A stretch of DNA of 64,000 nucleotides, from contig NMRA01000957.1 of assembly GCA_002633005.1 (NCBI GenBank), forward strand, positions 24,990-88,989. Reading direction: 5' to 3'. Positions 25,603 through 38,000 of the stretch are shown one piece after another. Positions within the stretch are counted from its first letter, which is position 1, and each line of letters opens with the position of its first letter. Made by a program: the position numbers and the translations under genes. The notes under the pieces were generated by a model, which had not been told where the DNA came from, did no database searches, and saw nothing but the letters and a program-made list of their open reading frames with translations. This stretch comes from Phoronis australis. Lineage: Eukaryota > Phoronida > Phoronidae.

Positions 25603-26305
25603 CTACGTCAAGAGACTCGATAACAAGACCGTGAAAAACGAATCAATGCTTGTCATGTGTGAAGACAAGTCGAGTTTCCCCCACAACCTGTAGAGTAGAT
25701 GTACCATCGGCCTGTAGGCGGTTTGGGAATTTTTACGAACTTTCGTGCCCAACGAACGTGCACACGGTGCGGTAATCAGGTTTCCAGTGGCACCACAGTC
25801 AAATGTCAAACGCACGGGGGACTGACCAACAAATGTGTCGAGATAAGGAGACTGGACTATGTGGACGCGAAGCGCGACAGCGGAGTCAGGGCAGAACTGC
25901 TCGCAAGATATTGTGTCTTGAGCGAAGTCCTCCTCGGTGGCCTCGTCAACGTCGGTGGACCGGGCCTTGAGAAAGGCGCGCTTGTAGTCATGTGGGAGGA
26001 ACGGGCACCGAGACAAGAAGTGGTCTGAGAGAGTGCGACGGGCGGTGGTGTATAAGACGCACGACGGGGTTCTACGGCGAGGGGGGGTTGTCTTCGAGCT
26101 GGGTTATGCGCATGGAGCGAGTGTTCTCGATGCACCTAAGCTCATCAAGTAGTGAGTTCATAGCTTGAGAAATTTCAGTATTGATGGAGGCAAGGGACTT
26201 GTTGCGCAACTCCGCGCCACATCGTTGCTTAACAAGTTGGGGTAAACCTGGGTTGACCATCTGTAACCATAAGAACACAATAGTATTTTCGAGGGAGGGA
26301 GTCAT
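25603..26305 (-). pseudogene. gypsy gag C-terminus, zinc finger and protease
   Basis: The end of gag (VNPGLPQLVKQRCGAELRNK, about 26250) leads into a cysteine/histidine cluster (DHFLSRCPFLPHDY, about 26000). A protease active-site motif FDCGATGNLI follows (about 25790), where most relatives have DSGAT. The serine-to-cysteine change next to the catalytic Asp may or may not be tolerated. Frames change at least twice here. Confidence 0.7.
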
Positions 26306-26454
26306 GTCTTCGCCGATGTGGGCAGCCTCGCCATCATCATGATGCGCCGTTATGCCACACCCAACGTTGATTAAGTTATCCTCAAAAAAAGCAGTGAGGC
26401 GCTGGAATAGGTCTTCAGGACGCTCATTTGGATCTAATGATATGAGTCCCAGGT

Positions 26455-26838
26455 CTAAGAAATCTGCTCCTGTGGAAGCGAATCCGAAATGTTGGCGGAT
26501 TTTCTGCCCTGGACAGATGTGGATGTCTTCACGATAGAATTACGGGATAAGACGGGACAAAAATTGGCAATTTGTCCCAGCATGAGCTCTAAATAAGCCA
26601 GTTTCATGTCAGCAGAACGCCGCTGCGGTTCTGGGGTGTCATCGGGGTCGTCGGTCAGACCACGCAGTGGAGCAGCGGTTGTCTTTTTTAGCCAACTAAC
26701 GCCGTCGACAAGAAATGACGCAAAGTGAGGGTCCAATGAAAGGATGTATAATAAATTCTGCCTCCAGCTATCAAATGAAGTAATGGTCTCATTTTTTGTG
26801 AGCGGCCACTGTTTTGGAGCTCGGGTTGTAGCCATGTC
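26455..26838 (-). pseudogene. gypsy gag N-terminal part
   Basis: The frame starts MATTRAPKQW at 26836 and reads into SFDSWRQNLLYILSLDPHFA and LAYLELMLGQIANFCPV, a capsid-like helical sequence typical of gag in this group of elements. It ends in a stop about 125 codons later. The continuation is in another frame. Confidence 0.7.
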
Positions 26839-26960
26839 GCCAGATAAACTAGACAAAGAGTTGTAAGTTAAACGAGTTTAATTCGCAGCCGACAACACAA
26901 CGAGGCGGAACCGGAACGGCTCTCGCCAAACACAGTCGTACGAATAACAATGCCATGGCG
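26837..26960 (-). repeat. 5' LTR of the gypsy element (124 bp)
   Basis: Direct repeat of 21563-21680. In element orientation it runs from CGCCATGGCATTG to CTAGTTTATCTGGCGA and abuts the gag start codon. Confidence 0.75.
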
Positions 26961-27593
26961 AATAGCAAATCAGAAATAGGCTCATCTAATCTATCTATCA
27001 CTGTCCAGGATTGGAACCAAGCGAACCTCTTCTTGAAATATCAAATGCAAAAACGGTATCGAGGAAGAGTCCCAAAATGATTCGATGAACTTGCTCCATC
27101 AAATATTGCCGGAATCATCAATGACAAATATAGGTAAAAAATGCCATGAATCGTCTCTGACCCAGTTTCAAACTGTAAATGCTCCAAGCATCGTTGCTTC
27201 CACTACTAGCGAAACTGTCAGCGAATTGCGCGTTGATGAAATATGCGACATGTTGACAATGGGTATACTTACAGAAACGTCAGTGACGTACATTCGTCTA
27301 ATATAGTTCAAGGACAAGAATCGAATCAGTCTTCACTTAAAAAATTAGATGCATTCACTAGCGAAACTGGCAGCAGTTTCCATGACGAAGATAAAACATC
27401 ATACGAAACGTTGAATATTTTATCACATGGAGATATGTCTAATAACGTCACAGGCAACAGTAGGCTAACGTTGAACCGTTGTTCCAGAGCCCACAGTAAA
27501 GCATATCATTATCCCTTTAAAGCCAGTGAATTGCGTCGATCAAGGCAACATTTCAAATGCCGAAAAAATAAGATTTTGAAAAAGGAGCCATAA
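26961..27593 (+). pseudogene. coding-looking fragments right of the LTR element
   Basis: The frame that is open left of the element (21351-21563) continues here from AAT at 26961 to a TGA at 27078-27080, reading VQDWNQANLFLKYQMQKRYR. Two further open stretches, in different frames, follow at 27085-27306 and 27243-27593. They are polar and serine-rich, ending in basic KCRKNKILKKEP. They could be pieces of one degenerate gene or exons with short introns. I do not recognise a family. Confidence 0.3.
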
Positions 27594-28560
27594 CAACCAG
27601 GAAAAACTCTTTTTCCCGAAAAAAGAGGATCGGACAGACCGTTACTGCTTCCAACAAGTGTTCTTTCACACCCCTATCGCACTCCTTAACCACCTAACAC
27701 AGTACCTGTTCTACATTCCACGAACAGGCCGAGGAAATTGTTTCACTCGGGGTCTGTTCAATTTTCAAGCTTTATCCCGGAAAATTTCCAAAACAGGCCC
27801 ATGGCGATAACTACACAACCCCTCCCCCCCATAAAGAACTACCCACACCATCACTGCTGGTCTTGGATATACTCCCACAAGTGGTGCTCTGTAGATCAGT
27901 GGCCAAAGGCATTGATCATCTATACTTGTAACTTTGATTTTTTTATTTAAGTATGTTTGTTTATCAAGAATTCGTATGATGACGAAAACAACTTGACTCG
28001 TCGATTTATGAAAGAGGACAGTAACAGAACTGGGGTTGTGCATTACGTGGGCCCTTAGTTCACAACCACGGGTTGGCAACGTTTACTACGACCTGCTTCA
28101 TTACTTGGGTGATTGAATACAGTAAAACCGATTCATCTTTCATAAAAATTTACAGATTTTTTAGTCATTTGTTAGACAAAAAAGGATGCTAAAAACTAAT
28201 ACAGTATCAATCAAAGAACGCATAACGCTGCATTTCACGTCATCTAAGTACTGTATTGTAAACTAATTAGCAACCAAGCACCTGCTGAGTAATTGTCGTG
28301 ACATAATGTCAAGTGGCAGCTGTGTTTTCATGGACAACCATTTCATATTTCTTTTTTCACCAAGACGTAATTTACGATATATTAATTGTAGCTTTTCAAC
28401 CTGAAATAGTTGACTGTTTGTGTTTCCTGCTTTCAAGTACTTCCTTTCAAACTGGAACAGAGACCTCAGATTCGCATTTGAAGTTAAATCATCACCTATT
28501 TGGACACCAGTGTTCGTGCCGTCAATCATCCGTAAAACGAATCTCCCCGCTAAAAGAGAA
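27594..28560. other. intergenic
   Basis: No gene or clear repeat is recognised; open frames here lack motif content and overlap on both strands. Confidence 0.4.
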
Positions 28561-29269
28561 GTAATCAGTGGCGGATCTACGTTTTCAGTAAGGGGGGCTT
28601 AGGATTCCCGCAAAGGTCGAATCCTAGGCGCGTGGCGCCGAGCGGGGGAAACCCCCCTCCCGTGTAAGACATTTTTTTGTTTTTGTAGCCAAATAGTGAA
28701 ATTTCCATGCATCCTGGTAAGTTTCTGGCACTTAACTTGTCTCTGGAGTTTTTCTTAAGATAATTAAAAACCCTTCTCGATTTCGTCACATGAACTTGGC
28801 TCATAATTTTCGTGAAACCATATTGTGCACATATGGGTATGAGTCACCAGCAAAATTTTTTGTTGGAACATCTGCTTACACACACCTTTTTTAGCATACG
28901 AAAAGTCGTATACGAAAAAGTGTGGTGTGTATACAGGGGTTTAGACCACTTCCAAATATGCAAGAGCATAAGGAGCACCGACGGGGCGTAAAACTTGAAT
29001 ATCAGATGATCGCATAACAGCAGCCTCAAGTTGTTTAAGAACGAAGGACCTGTATTGTTAGTCGGGAAATAAACATATGTTCTGTCTCGTTACGAGAAAA
29101 ACTGGGGAACGATGGTGCTCTCAGCTCATAGTCTATCATTAAAAGCGACAATAAATAATTAAATATCACTTTATTAAGCTGAATCACGTTGACAACAATT
29201 GAAAAATGTCAAATGTTTCAGAAAACAAATCATCTGAAAACAGTTTCACGAAACTAAAACATCCTGTGC

Positions 29270-29565
29270 ACAGTGGTGAAAAGATATACTGGACTAGTTT
29301 GCGGAGAGACCATGTACACTGAGAGTACACAAAAAGGCTGACCTGGTCCGTCACTAGACCAAGAGTACACCTGTGCTCATTATCCCTATAAAAATAGAAG
29401 ATCTGTCGCCGGACCAAACAATACTGGCTGAGATAAATAGTTTTACAAAGCACACTTTGGTAAAAAAAATCACAAGACTAGTTCGCCGAGGGACCAGAAG
29501 TACACTGAAACTCAACATCTACACAAGTCAAGCTGGCCTGGTCCGTCGCGAAGCCTAAAGAGTAC
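29270..29565 (+). repeat. imperfect tandem repeat (about 185-bp period)
   Basis: Two diverged blocks (about 29287-29370 and 29472-29565) share ACTAGTTYGC, GAGRGACCA, GTACACTGA and CTGGYCTGGTCCGTC in the same order. The array lies inside the 2.3-kb hAT-like element. Confidence 0.55.
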
Positions 29566-29639
29566 TATGCAAAAAATTTTGAATTGAAAACTTCTCTCTA
29601 GACACTTTTTAATCCCCAGTGGTTACTCATACGTTAGTC

Positions 29640-30055
29640 CTATCCTTCTGTTGTCAAGACTGCCGAGGAATCTGTATATCGGATCCAATGGCTTGCTCGT
29701 CTTGGAACCATTCTACCTAGATATCTTCGATGTTTGTTCTCAACGCTTGCACTTCGTCAACTGCTGTGTCAATGAGCTTGTAAGTCTCTACAATGTCAGC
29801 ATCTCGTTTCGCAGCTCAGTTGGCACTAAGACCCTTGAGGTTGCCAAGTCCATTCAAAAGACTTACATGCGCAACTAGATTTGATCCGTTCATCATGAAC
29901 TGCTTCAAACCTTGACGATGTATCCCAGGACCTATTTGCATCTCTTGTAATTTTCGAAATAAAAGTCCCAATGTCTGAACGCTTGAAACCCGAAGTACTA
30001 ACATCATGCGCATGAGCGTTTCATCGGGTGGCCTTTCTGCGGAAATTCCCAGCAT
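29640..30055 (-). pseudogene. possible hAT transposase remnant
   Basis: On minus, one frame reads MLGISAERPP to about 29816. After a stop and frame continuation a peptide with IVETYKLIDTAVDEVQALR, then VEWFQDEQAI and IQIPRQ, runs to about 29650. The spacing of a long amphipathic helix, an aromatic-acidic stretch and a PR-x(2-3)-Q motif resembles the region before the C-terminal dimerisation domain in hAT-type (ZMYM1-like) transposases. Several stops interrupt it. Its position between matching inverted repeats supports the reading. Confidence 0.35.
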
Positions 30056-30901
30056 AGAAGACGGCAGACGTGTTTATTGCAGGTAGAAAGACGGTAGGTG
30101 TTGAGGTCGGAACTAGGGCTCCTTAGGAGGCCTATTGAACATCGCAAGAGTCCCGCAAGACTTTGTTGTGAAAGAACAGCCTCTCCGCAATTTCTGGTAC
30201 TGTACACTGTTTGCGAATGCAGTCACTTTGTCAATGTGAGTCACACCTTGGTCATTCCTTGAATAGAACTTGTTAGAGTGTATCTTCAAACGGACTCGCG
30301 ACCAGGCCACGGCGCCCGCCACAATAGCAATTCTTCGGAAAAAGAATTTTTCTTTCAAAAATATTACATATACATGTACACTGTATGATATTACTCAAGA
30401 CAACTTTACTATACATCAGTTACAAACGTGTGGAGTGTAATAGAATGACACGGCATGACAGATGAGGTAAAAACGTTGCACTTAAATTCGCCTGAATATC
30501 AGTGGTTGCGGCACCACAGTATTTCCCCTAATCAAATCAAAGCATATCTTAGAGTAAAGAAGCTAGTTACCTAAAGAAATCAGCTATAGAACAGCTCTTT
30601 CAGCGGTGGATCCATCTAAGATGCTTGGCTACTTCAGAAGTGTCGACGGAAGCGCGCCCACAATTGATCTCCGCGCGTTTTGCCGATGAGCCAAGGAGAC
30701 TCAGCAATTCACAATGCAAAAAATTATATTTTCAGAGTGAACGCCCCCCCCCCCCCTCAATTTTTTCCATGTTGGTTTACTTGGGGTTTACACACGCTAG
30801 CGGTGCCGTTTTTGTTTTGCTGGAGACGTTTTTGTTTTTTTATTTTTGGGTCCTGGTCCAAGGGGGGGNCCCCCCCCCCCCGTAGATCCGCCACTGGTAA
30901 T

Positions 30902-31990
30902 TACATCACTATACAATGTACCTTGAACCTACCGCAAATATATATACCACCTCAGTACCTCGAAAAGTTATAGGCTAGACCCAACCTTCTGGAAATAGAG
31001 AGTACATTTTGAAGTAATGATCGAGCCACCAGACTTTGCAACTAGGGAACACAAAGTAATTGTGGTCGATACTTGCTCTAATGTTGCCACAGCTTAAGTG
31101 CACTTAGAACTCCGAATCAGATGTCTCTTGTTTGTTTTTCCAACTATATTTTTACAGCGTGTGCACTTTCTGGTGAAAGCCTAGAATCAGTGTTCTGTTT
31201 GTATATTAATTGCCCTCTTATCACGTAAGCTCGTTTTGGGGTGGTGCTTCCTAGATGATGCAAATGTGATACAAACAATAATATGACAAAATATTGGTCA
31301 AGTGTCACATGCAGAAGAAAATCATACAAGGCCATTGATTAAAATCTCAGTACGACTAAGGAATCCCTTGTAATTAACAAGTATGTACCTAGTATAAAAT
31401 TTGCGTGATATTGTAAGCGGTCAAACGGGGTCGAATTATTAGCAAATGGCCACTCGTTTTTTACTAATTTTATGTCATTATAAGTAGTATTCACTACAAT
31501 GGACCCACTTATGATGTCCGTTCTTACGCGGATTTGAACAGAATGTCACGGTAATTATTGTTTCGGTCCAAAAAACGAATGCGGATAGATTCCTCGATTA
31601 TTTCCGTAAGTATTTCATGATTTATTGTCAAATTGACAGATGTTATCATTAAAAATCAACAAAATTGATTCTCACCCGCTTATTCAACGTACCTTCGCAT
31701 TATTTCTATCTGAAGACCAACCTACTTCATTTTAATTCATTTGCTTTATGAGATCTCGGCGCTAGGGATAGCAGACGGGAATCAAGACGATTATTAGTGA
31801 ATTGCAAAAAGGCGATATTACGGATGGTTTTGAAACTGTAAAATATTTGGTACTTTTTCCAAGATAAGATATATTGTAGTAGCCAACTGGCTATCTTGAG
31901 CCTGCCTTGGAAGACTCGGTTCAGCACGTAGCGCCGCAGTACGGCTCCTTTGCGAAAACTAATCGGATATGCACATTAGGCATGCGCTAG
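30902..31990. other. intergenic upstream of IFT43
   Basis: No gene recognised on either strand; the sequence is AT-rich with no clear repeat. Confidence 0.45.
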
Positions 31991-32011
31991 ATTCCGCAGT
32001 TTCGGCATTTG

Positions 32012-32024
32012 GTTGTTTGGAAAC
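32012..32024 (+). promoter_or_regulatory. candidate RFX X-box in the IFT43 promoter
   Basis: GTTGTTTGGAAAC fits the X-box consensus RYYNYY-N(1-3)-RRNRAC with a one-base spacer. It lies 25 bp upstream of the IFT43 start codon. RFX factors drive many ciliary genes through X-boxes close to the start. The consensus is degenerate, so the position is the main support. Confidence 0.5.
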
Positions 32025-32048
32025 TGACAAGTGACAAAAGCTTAGATT

Positions 32049-35000
32049 ATGGATGATGATCTAGATTTTTCACCTAGTTTGAAAAAGAAGGTATATACTT
32101 TAGATTTTGGTCCTACCACAATTATAACAAGCTATTTCCTGTTGCTTGCGGCATTATAGAAATCTTGAGAGTTTGGATATTGCTGTGTCTGTGACGAGCT
32201 GAGTTGCCGTTGCCGTAGCCGTTGCCGTTGCCGTTGGCTGCTGGCATTGACGAGATTTTCTTGTTTCATTCCTGGGGCAGCGTGCCCGTGTGGCTACGTG
32301 TCGGATATAATGGACCCTGATTTAGAGAACCAGGCAATCACTAAATAACGGCCCCGTTATTTAGACTTTAGTGGATGAAACTGGTTCTCTAAATCAATGT
32401 CCATATCCGACTTAAGTTAGTTGTGCCTTTCTGCTCGCACGCTTTCCCGGTAGATACTGCCATATTTTGAATGGAAGGAGTTGTCTGGCTGCAAAAAAAT
32501 GAACTATTCTAGCGACACCCATATCATAATGCAGAGTGTCGCTCTTCCATAAGTTCAAACTGTGCGACCGAGGCCTGTTGACCCTGCATGGCGGGCCCTG
32601 GTATGCATCCACTAACAAGAATCCACAAAAAACAGGGTTATTTTCAAGTTCCAAATTGGTGAAAATTGTAGGCCTATCACTTCAGGGAATTTCGTAGAAA
32701 AGGGGTCAAATTATCACTGTTCTAAAAATTATGGAAAAGGGTGAAATTGTGCCCCTTGTTGCTCCACGTTATCTACGGAAAACTTTAGTGGGGAATCTCG
32801 CGCTGGCAAGAACACCATTCAGAATCGATGATGCTGTTTCATTTATTAGAAACAGGTGTCGCTGTAATTTTGAGTTGAGCGAACATGCGGAGGTGTCATC
32901 TGGGAAATAGTGCAAACAGAAGTTTGACGAAATGCAGTAGGGGACACATTCATATATTTTTGGAATGAGAACAAGAGACAGAATGATACCAAAATCATGT
33001 GTGTAGGTCAATGTCATCATATTAACTCTTGCTTTTCTCTCAGCTAGGTCTGCCGAAAGTATTCCCAATTAATACTAGTTTGAAATTGTCAGGCTCTGTG
33101 ACTATGTTGGCAGTGCTGTTTCAGCCCAAACTTAATCTACCTAAACTGTTGCCTGCTCCAAACTGATTCGGCGCACTTCAATTTGGCGCATGTTGGTGAG
33201 CCAAACTGATACCTTCGCCAAACTGAAGCTACCGTAAGTTACCAAGTTACTGCCAGTAGTTTATTGATTTTTTTACTCTTATCAAAACTGAAGTTGACGA
33301 CATTGAGTACCACATATGTAGGTTAATGGATTAATCACACGGGGAAGTGTCCTGAGAGACTATCATGCACCACCCAGCACTCATTGTCATCAATTTCAGT
33401 TCTGATAACTGTTAAAAAAATTATAAACCACCGGCAGTAAATTGGGAATTCACAACAGCTTCGGTTTGGCACAGGCATCAGTTTGGCTCACCAACCTGAG
33501 CCAAATTGAAGTGCGCCAAATAAGTTTGGTGCAGGCTTCAGTTTGGGCTGCAACAGTGCCACCGTCTCTATTTAGCAGTTGAGATGGTGATGTTTGCTTC
33601 AATTTTGCAGTAATCTTCAAGACCAACCCGTTCTAACAAACCCATAATCAAGAAAAGTTAGACCAAAGATAGGCCTATGTTTCTTCATTTTTGGTCAGTA
33701 TTAAGCTTCATAATGCTGTGCATTGAAGAAAAGGTTGACCTAACTTAGACAACTTCTTATGGTCAGTTTTCACCAGCATTAGGCGTCCTAATGTTGCACA
33801 CTGGAGAACAGTTTGCTGAATGACCACTTGTGTTCAGCATTGTTATCTGAATGGTTCCGTAATTTTTTCTTCTTTCAGTCAAATGTGAAGAAAGGAAGGC
33901 GTGCAAAAGACACTCGTGAACCGTCACCACCGCCCTCCTATAATGATGAAGAGGAACTCAATTTGTCCTTGAAGTCCAAGGAAGTATGTAAACTGCAATC
34001 ACCTCTTGCTTTACACATGTGGTCACGTTTGTGTTCAAAATTACCGCAATTGTTTAAGCTGCTAAGAACACGCCTTCTGCCAGAAGAGAACAACTTTTGA
34101 TTATGGCCACGTCCCAAACATAAAAATTGCAAATTCTTCGTTATTTGGGCAGTAAAGATAGCAGTACACAGAGCTTGGTATAAGCAAGTAAACGCTTGAA
34201 AATATGAGTAGAAAGAGTAAAATACAAGTACAAAATTGAAACCACTCGTATTATTCGAACCGTGCAGACCGGACATTCGGCGTATTTTGTTGTCACTTTT
34301 TACGAGCCCAAATCCTGAAGAATATGCCGTCGTTCATCACTCTAATTTTCAAGCAGACGTTTTTGCCTGAGTCGAGCACTGAGTGGAGATGGAAGACAAC
34401 CACGAAGTGATGGTTAACAACAGGAAATACTTTTATTCATGTTTTCTGTGTACACAATAGTAAAAGTTCCTGTGCTGTGCTACAGATGGCAGCAGCTATG
34501 GATCCTTGTTTGCAGAAATTGTCTCTTTTTGTTCTTAGAGGTGATTTCTGGTTTTTGGAAGAAATAACTGTTTGTTTTTGCTTGAGCACATACTCCACCA
34601 GGTGACGTGTTGGGGACCATAGGTCATTTTATGCAGTGCAGATAGTCTCAAGGAAACCCAATTGTCTGGTCTTTCCAGGCCAAAAATCACCTTTCAGTTG
34701 AATAAGGAACGAGGTGGGATAAGTTTTGCACCAGCAAGCAGTTCAAATCATCACAAGGAACCTCCCGTTTGGCTTCATCTCTAGATGACAGCAGTTTCTA
34801 AATTGAGGTTTAATTCAAATGTCAATCTAGTGACTTATTAAGCATCCCTTGTTATTTTGTTCAGCATCAGGACTCACAGGCCAGTTGTGTATACAATGGT
34901 TCAAAAAGTTACTATAGCATTTGTCAATGGGTGATGAGAACCAAAATTTAACGCAACTTTTTGGGCTAATTTTTAACGTATTTCTTCTGTTCCCAACTTA

Positions 35001-38000
35001 TTTTTTATGAGGAGTTCAATCTCAAAAGCCAAACGGTTGCAAAAGTCTATATCAATTGATTTTAACCAGTCTTTTTGCTGTGAAGCCATCGCTAATGTGG
35101 TAATTGCTCTACTCTGCACTATAGCACTTTTGATCAGATTTCCTGATAAAGCAGGCATCTTCAGTTACAAATTGACTTTTTCAAATCTATTGACGAAGTG
35201 CAAGGTGCCATGAAAAAGGCAGAGTTTCTAAAATACAAAAGCTAAGGAGGCAGTGTGCCCTAGTGGGATCAGTCTCCGCGCCTCCTGTACTCAAGGCTGT
35301 GGGTTAAGTCCCATTGGGGCACACTGCTACAGCCTATAGTCACGTCTCTAGGTCCTCAGCTCAGTTTTATTAAAAAAGCGTACGGTTCCTGGTGATCAGT
35401 GCAAGGGGCCCACCTGAGCAACCTACGCATATCTGGTGCACGTATACCAGACCACCTGCAATTATAATTATAGATAATACGAAGCTTTGCTCTTTATTGG
35501 CAGGCGGGTTTTAAGCAGCTTTAGGTGTGCTAGGTAGCCTCCAGTAGAATTCAGAGTCACAAGTTAGGCAGAGTGTGAGTTATGTCTTGTTAATCGATGT
35601 GGGCACGTTTTGAGTGTACAGGATGCCTCGTAACTTTGTTGTTTGTGTAAGAACTGTATAGAGATCACAGTGCCGTGAAATCTTGCTACTTGCCATTGTA
35701 TTTGCTTTAGTTAAATCGTCTAATTTTGTTTTGTGTAGGATGACCTGGATGAGGTAGGTTTGTTGTGTGTTATGTAACTGTGTGTAATATAACTTCAGTT
35801 CCGGTTGTCTCTTGCCAAAACTCTCTACATGGCTCAAACTACACTTCATGTTTCTATTTCATAATCTTCCTACGGTATTCATTAATTCACAGGACCGGTA
35901 TTGTAACAGTTAATTTCACTTCCTTCAAGCATGTCACTGTCATTTTCCCAGCACAACAATAAAAATGATTAGTAAAATTTTGTCTTTCCCTAGACTGCAG
36001 ATTAGAAAAACTATGATCTCTTCAAACATGGCATATGATTTTTAAAGCATGGCTTGAAGAGCTTTTCAAACGTGACTGAAGATCTTTAAACATGGCTCAG
36101 GGCATTGCAAATGTAGTTCAAGATGTGTAACATTGACTCTATATTAATAAATATGATTCAGGACTTTTTAAAACAGTCCTCTGGTCCATGTAAGAACATA
36201 ATTCACTCAAGCAGACATGATCTAGACTGACTTTCAGGCTATACTTGTTGAAGTCATTCATTCAAGCACTCAAGAGTCAAAAATTCACTATGTGCATTGC
36301 GACCAGTTGTGAATTAATTGCGTTCTAGTTGTGGGACAGAACCTTGTAATGGGTATTTAATCCAGTCAAAAACTGTCCAATCGTAGACAACTTACTGCAC
36401 AGGGAGTCCTTGTCAAGGGCAAAACTAAATTGTTGAAAGTGTGCAGAAAACAGACAGTGTGGGAACTGAAGTTTTCTCGCAGTGCATCTTGTCGCATTAT
36501 CTCATGTGCTAGTAACGAGACTTCCAAGGGTTAAGCAAAAGTTTATGTTAATTGCAATGTTAATGCTTTTTGTTTTAATGAATCTATCAAACATTTTTCA
36601 TTGTTTTTATTTTGAAACGGAAACATTTGTATGTGTAATGTTTATGTTTAAATGTACACATACACTCACATGTGTGTGTATGTGGGTGTATTATGCCGAC
36701 ATCCCTGTCAATACATCCGGCATCCTCGGCAGTATCTTCGAAACCTCTTGATAGATGCTCGTGAAATTTTGCAGATGTGTTTGTATTATGGATGGCTCAG
36801 CGTGAGTGAATTTGTGCATGGATCCGACCAGTGGTTTGTCCCCTAGTGGCAATTTTATTTTTTACGTTTTTCTCTTTATCTTCGGAGTTCCTGGTCGGAA
36901 TTTTATGAAATGTTGTGAAGAGGTTTCTATTAAAAAGACGATGACACCTTTTCATTTTCAGATAGATTCGACACACTGTAGTCCACCTAGTGTCCATTTT
37001 GTTATTTGGCATCTGTCTATGACAAGCGATTCTTAAGATCATAAAGAAAACTGGCGTTTAAAAGGGGACTGTAGTCAAAATAATGTTGCAGTTAATCGGT
37101 TCTAATATACAAATAAAACTCACATTTGCCTGACTTGCGTGCCAAACAAAAGCCAATTCGAATTCATGGTCAAAACACTGAATTCTGAAAGCGATCGCTG
37201 ATTGGCTGATGTGTCAGTGACGTGAACGGAGGGGTATCGGCTGCTTTACACATTCATTGCTTATGTCATATTTGAAGAGTTTACATCGTAATTTATCATT
37301 GTATCAATCGTCCTTAATTTTTATTGTTTGCCACAGTGCTGTAAAAGGTTCGCTATGCTTTTTTGTATGGCACCTGGTTGCTCAAACTCTTCGAAAAAGG
37401 AGTCTTCTAAAGGGATGGTCATCGCGTACCATCGCCGGGTTACCCAAGCCTTGGCCCAAAGCTCTGTTTAGATATAGGCCTACAGGTTTAAGCCGATATG
37501 GGTAAAAATGTACAAATAAAATCTGATTCAAATAAATGTCTAAGTCATCCTTGAGTAAACCTAGGAACCAGGTTCCTAGAGTAAACTAACTTCTGTATTT
37601 ACTGGTGTTGGAAATGTTAGCGATCGTTCATCGACTGCTGCTAGTAAAATTGTGATGTGTTCTCTCGAGTCGGCTTTTTGCGATTACGTCACCTGACCTT
37701 TACCAGTTTCTTTTCCCCCTGATTCTTTTATCAACGGTGTTCGTCGCTGACGGTACCTAGGTTGCGTACATGTTATAACAAATTAACGGAACTTGTTTCA
37801 TTTTGTTTCAAGTTTTTAGTGTTTTTACACCAGCAAACCGAATTTTTGANACTGAAGGTCTTTAAACATGGCTCAGGGCATTGCAAATGTAGTTCAAGAT
37901 GTGTAACATTGGCTCTATATTAATAAATATGATTCGGGACTTTTTTAAAACAGTCCTGTACTCCATGTAAGAACATATATTATATTATATATTATAGCAG

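Larger units (their letters stand above)
21563..26960 (-). mobile_element. Ty3/gypsy-type LTR retrotransposon, degenerate, coding on minus
   Basis: Direct repeats of 118 bp (21563-21680) and 124 bp (26837-26960) bound about 5.2 kb that encodes, on the minus strand and in order, gag, zinc-finger/protease, reverse transcriptase, RNase H and integrase. RT before integrase fits Ty3/gypsy. The two repeats differ by four substitutions and one 6-bp indel. Frameshifts and stops break the polyprotein several times, and a MITE (23928-24165) is inserted between RT and RNase H. The gag ATG starts about two bases inside the right repeat, which leaves almost no leader. TGGCGACATGG right there could serve as part of a tRNA primer site. 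The element is dead as it stands. Confidence 0.85.
28566..30896. mobile_element. 2.3-kb hAT-like DNA transposon with 5-bp target duplications
   Basis: The left end CAGTGGCGGATCTACG (28566) and the right end GTAGATCCGCCACTG (ending 30896) form inverted repeats. Both sides carry GTAAT directly outside (28561-28565 and 30897-30901). Just inside each end are long G or C runs; an N at 30869 falls in one. The inner 28580-28700 and about 30800-30880 match the two halves of the MITE at 23928-24165. A decayed transposase-like segment lies near 29640-30055. hAT elements with 5-bp duplications are known as a subgroup, so I lean to that. The internal protein is too decayed to be sure. Confidence 0.7.
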
